From NCBI GenBank assembly GCA_902795715.1, contig CADBME010000134.1:1-5413 (forward strand): a DNA stretch of 5,413 nucleotides. The letters run 5' to 3'. Both the position numbers and the translations under genes were made by a program. This DNA comes from an uncultured Lachnospiraceae bacterium. Its GTDB lineage: Bacteria; Bacillota_A; Clostridia; Lachnospirales; Lachnospiraceae. Each line of letters opens with the position of its first letter. The stretch's first letter is position 1. A model generated the notes under the pieces. It did no database searches. It worked only from the letters and a program-made list of their open reading frames with translations, and had not been told where the DNA came from. Positions 5,112 through 5,413 of this stretch are shown here, one piece after another.

Positions 5112-5413
5112 ATGGCATTATTTGAATCATACGAAAGACGAATCGATCAGATTAAAAAAGTACTTGACAGTTATGGAATTGCCTCTCTTGAGGAGGCTGA
5201 AAAGATTACCAAAGATGCCGGCCTTAATGTATATGACCAGGTTAAAGGCATCCAGCCCATCTGCTTTGAGAATGCATGCTGGGCTTACACCGTAGGCGCA
5301 GCCATCGCCATCAAGAAGGGATGCCGCAAGGCAGCTGATGCTGCGGCAGCTCTTGGCGAAGGTCTCCAGGCTTTCTGTATTCCGGGTTCCGTAGCCGATA
5401 ACCGTAAGGTAGG
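5112..5413 (+). CDS. GGGtGRT family protein (N-terminal part, runs off the window)
   Basis: The first 100 codons are present, starting MALFESYERRID, with AGGGAGG 8 bases upstream. I recognise the beginning as that of the GGGtGRT family, proteins of about 330 residues of unknown function named after a conserved glycine-rich motif that would lie beyond the window end. Features seen here are a charged helical N-terminus (1-45) and then a block with GIQPICFENACWAYTVGAA (47-65), KKGCRKAADAAAALGEG (68-84) and FCIPGSVAD (88-96). It holds four cysteines (51, 56, 71, 89), which could bind a metal or cluster; that is inference. Its close coupling to the IscU-like gene suggests the two proteins act together. 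The assignment rests on recall of the family, not a search. Confidence 0.8.
   Translation, partial: MALFESYERRIDQIKKVLDSYGIASLEEAEKITKDAGLNVYDQVKGIQPICFENACWAYTVGAAIAIKKGCRKAADAAAALGEGLQAFCIPGSVADNRKV

Overview
The window looks like chromosomal DNA of a low-to-moderate GC Firmicute, most likely a gut-type clostridium of the Lachnospiraceae kind. This rests on strong AGGAG-type ribosome binding sites, AT-rich intergenic DNA with sigma-A-type promoters, a DegV protein, a Gram-positive style lipoprotein, and a gene pair (NifU/IscU-like protein followed by a GGGtGRT-family protein) that I know from anaerobic Clostridia. The genus-level placement is inference. I saw no rRNA, tRNA, CRISPR array or phage gene.

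Layout, left to right. Positions 1-72 hold the last 23 codons of a rightward membrane protein, probably an EamA/DMT transporter. Its stop codon abuts a perfect 37-bp inverted repeat (73-156), which fills the gap to the convergent, leftward ureohydrolase gene (160-1155). That gene has the agmatinase/arginase fold signatures, but Cys stands where one metal-binding Asp is expected and the usual HG(T)PF histidine is missing. Between 1156 and 1478 lie two back-to-back promoters, a small inverted repeat spanning both -35 boxes, and leader hairpins on each side. The rightward promoter drives a two-gene operon: a GlmU-C-terminal-like left-handed beta-helix protein without a nucleotidyltransferase domain (1479-2153), and 4 bases later a lipoprotein of unknown function with a possible internal duplication (2158-3213). 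One base separates the lipoprotein stop from the stop of the convergent degV gene (3215-4084, leftward).

Positions 4085-4388 are a divergent control region with a good degV promoter, a degV leader hairpin, a 14-bp palindrome, and competing hairpins before the next gene. The right end holds a two-gene operon: a NifU/IscU-like scaffold relative with only two of the three canonical cysteines and an extra C-terminal region (4389-5093), then the first 100 codons of a GGGtGRT-family protein (5112 to the window end).

The genes do not form one obvious pathway. The two couplings the sequence supports are beta-helix protein + lipoprotein and scaffold-like protein + GGGtGRT protein. The latter pair is the best candidate here for an undescribed system; the variant ureohydrolase is second.
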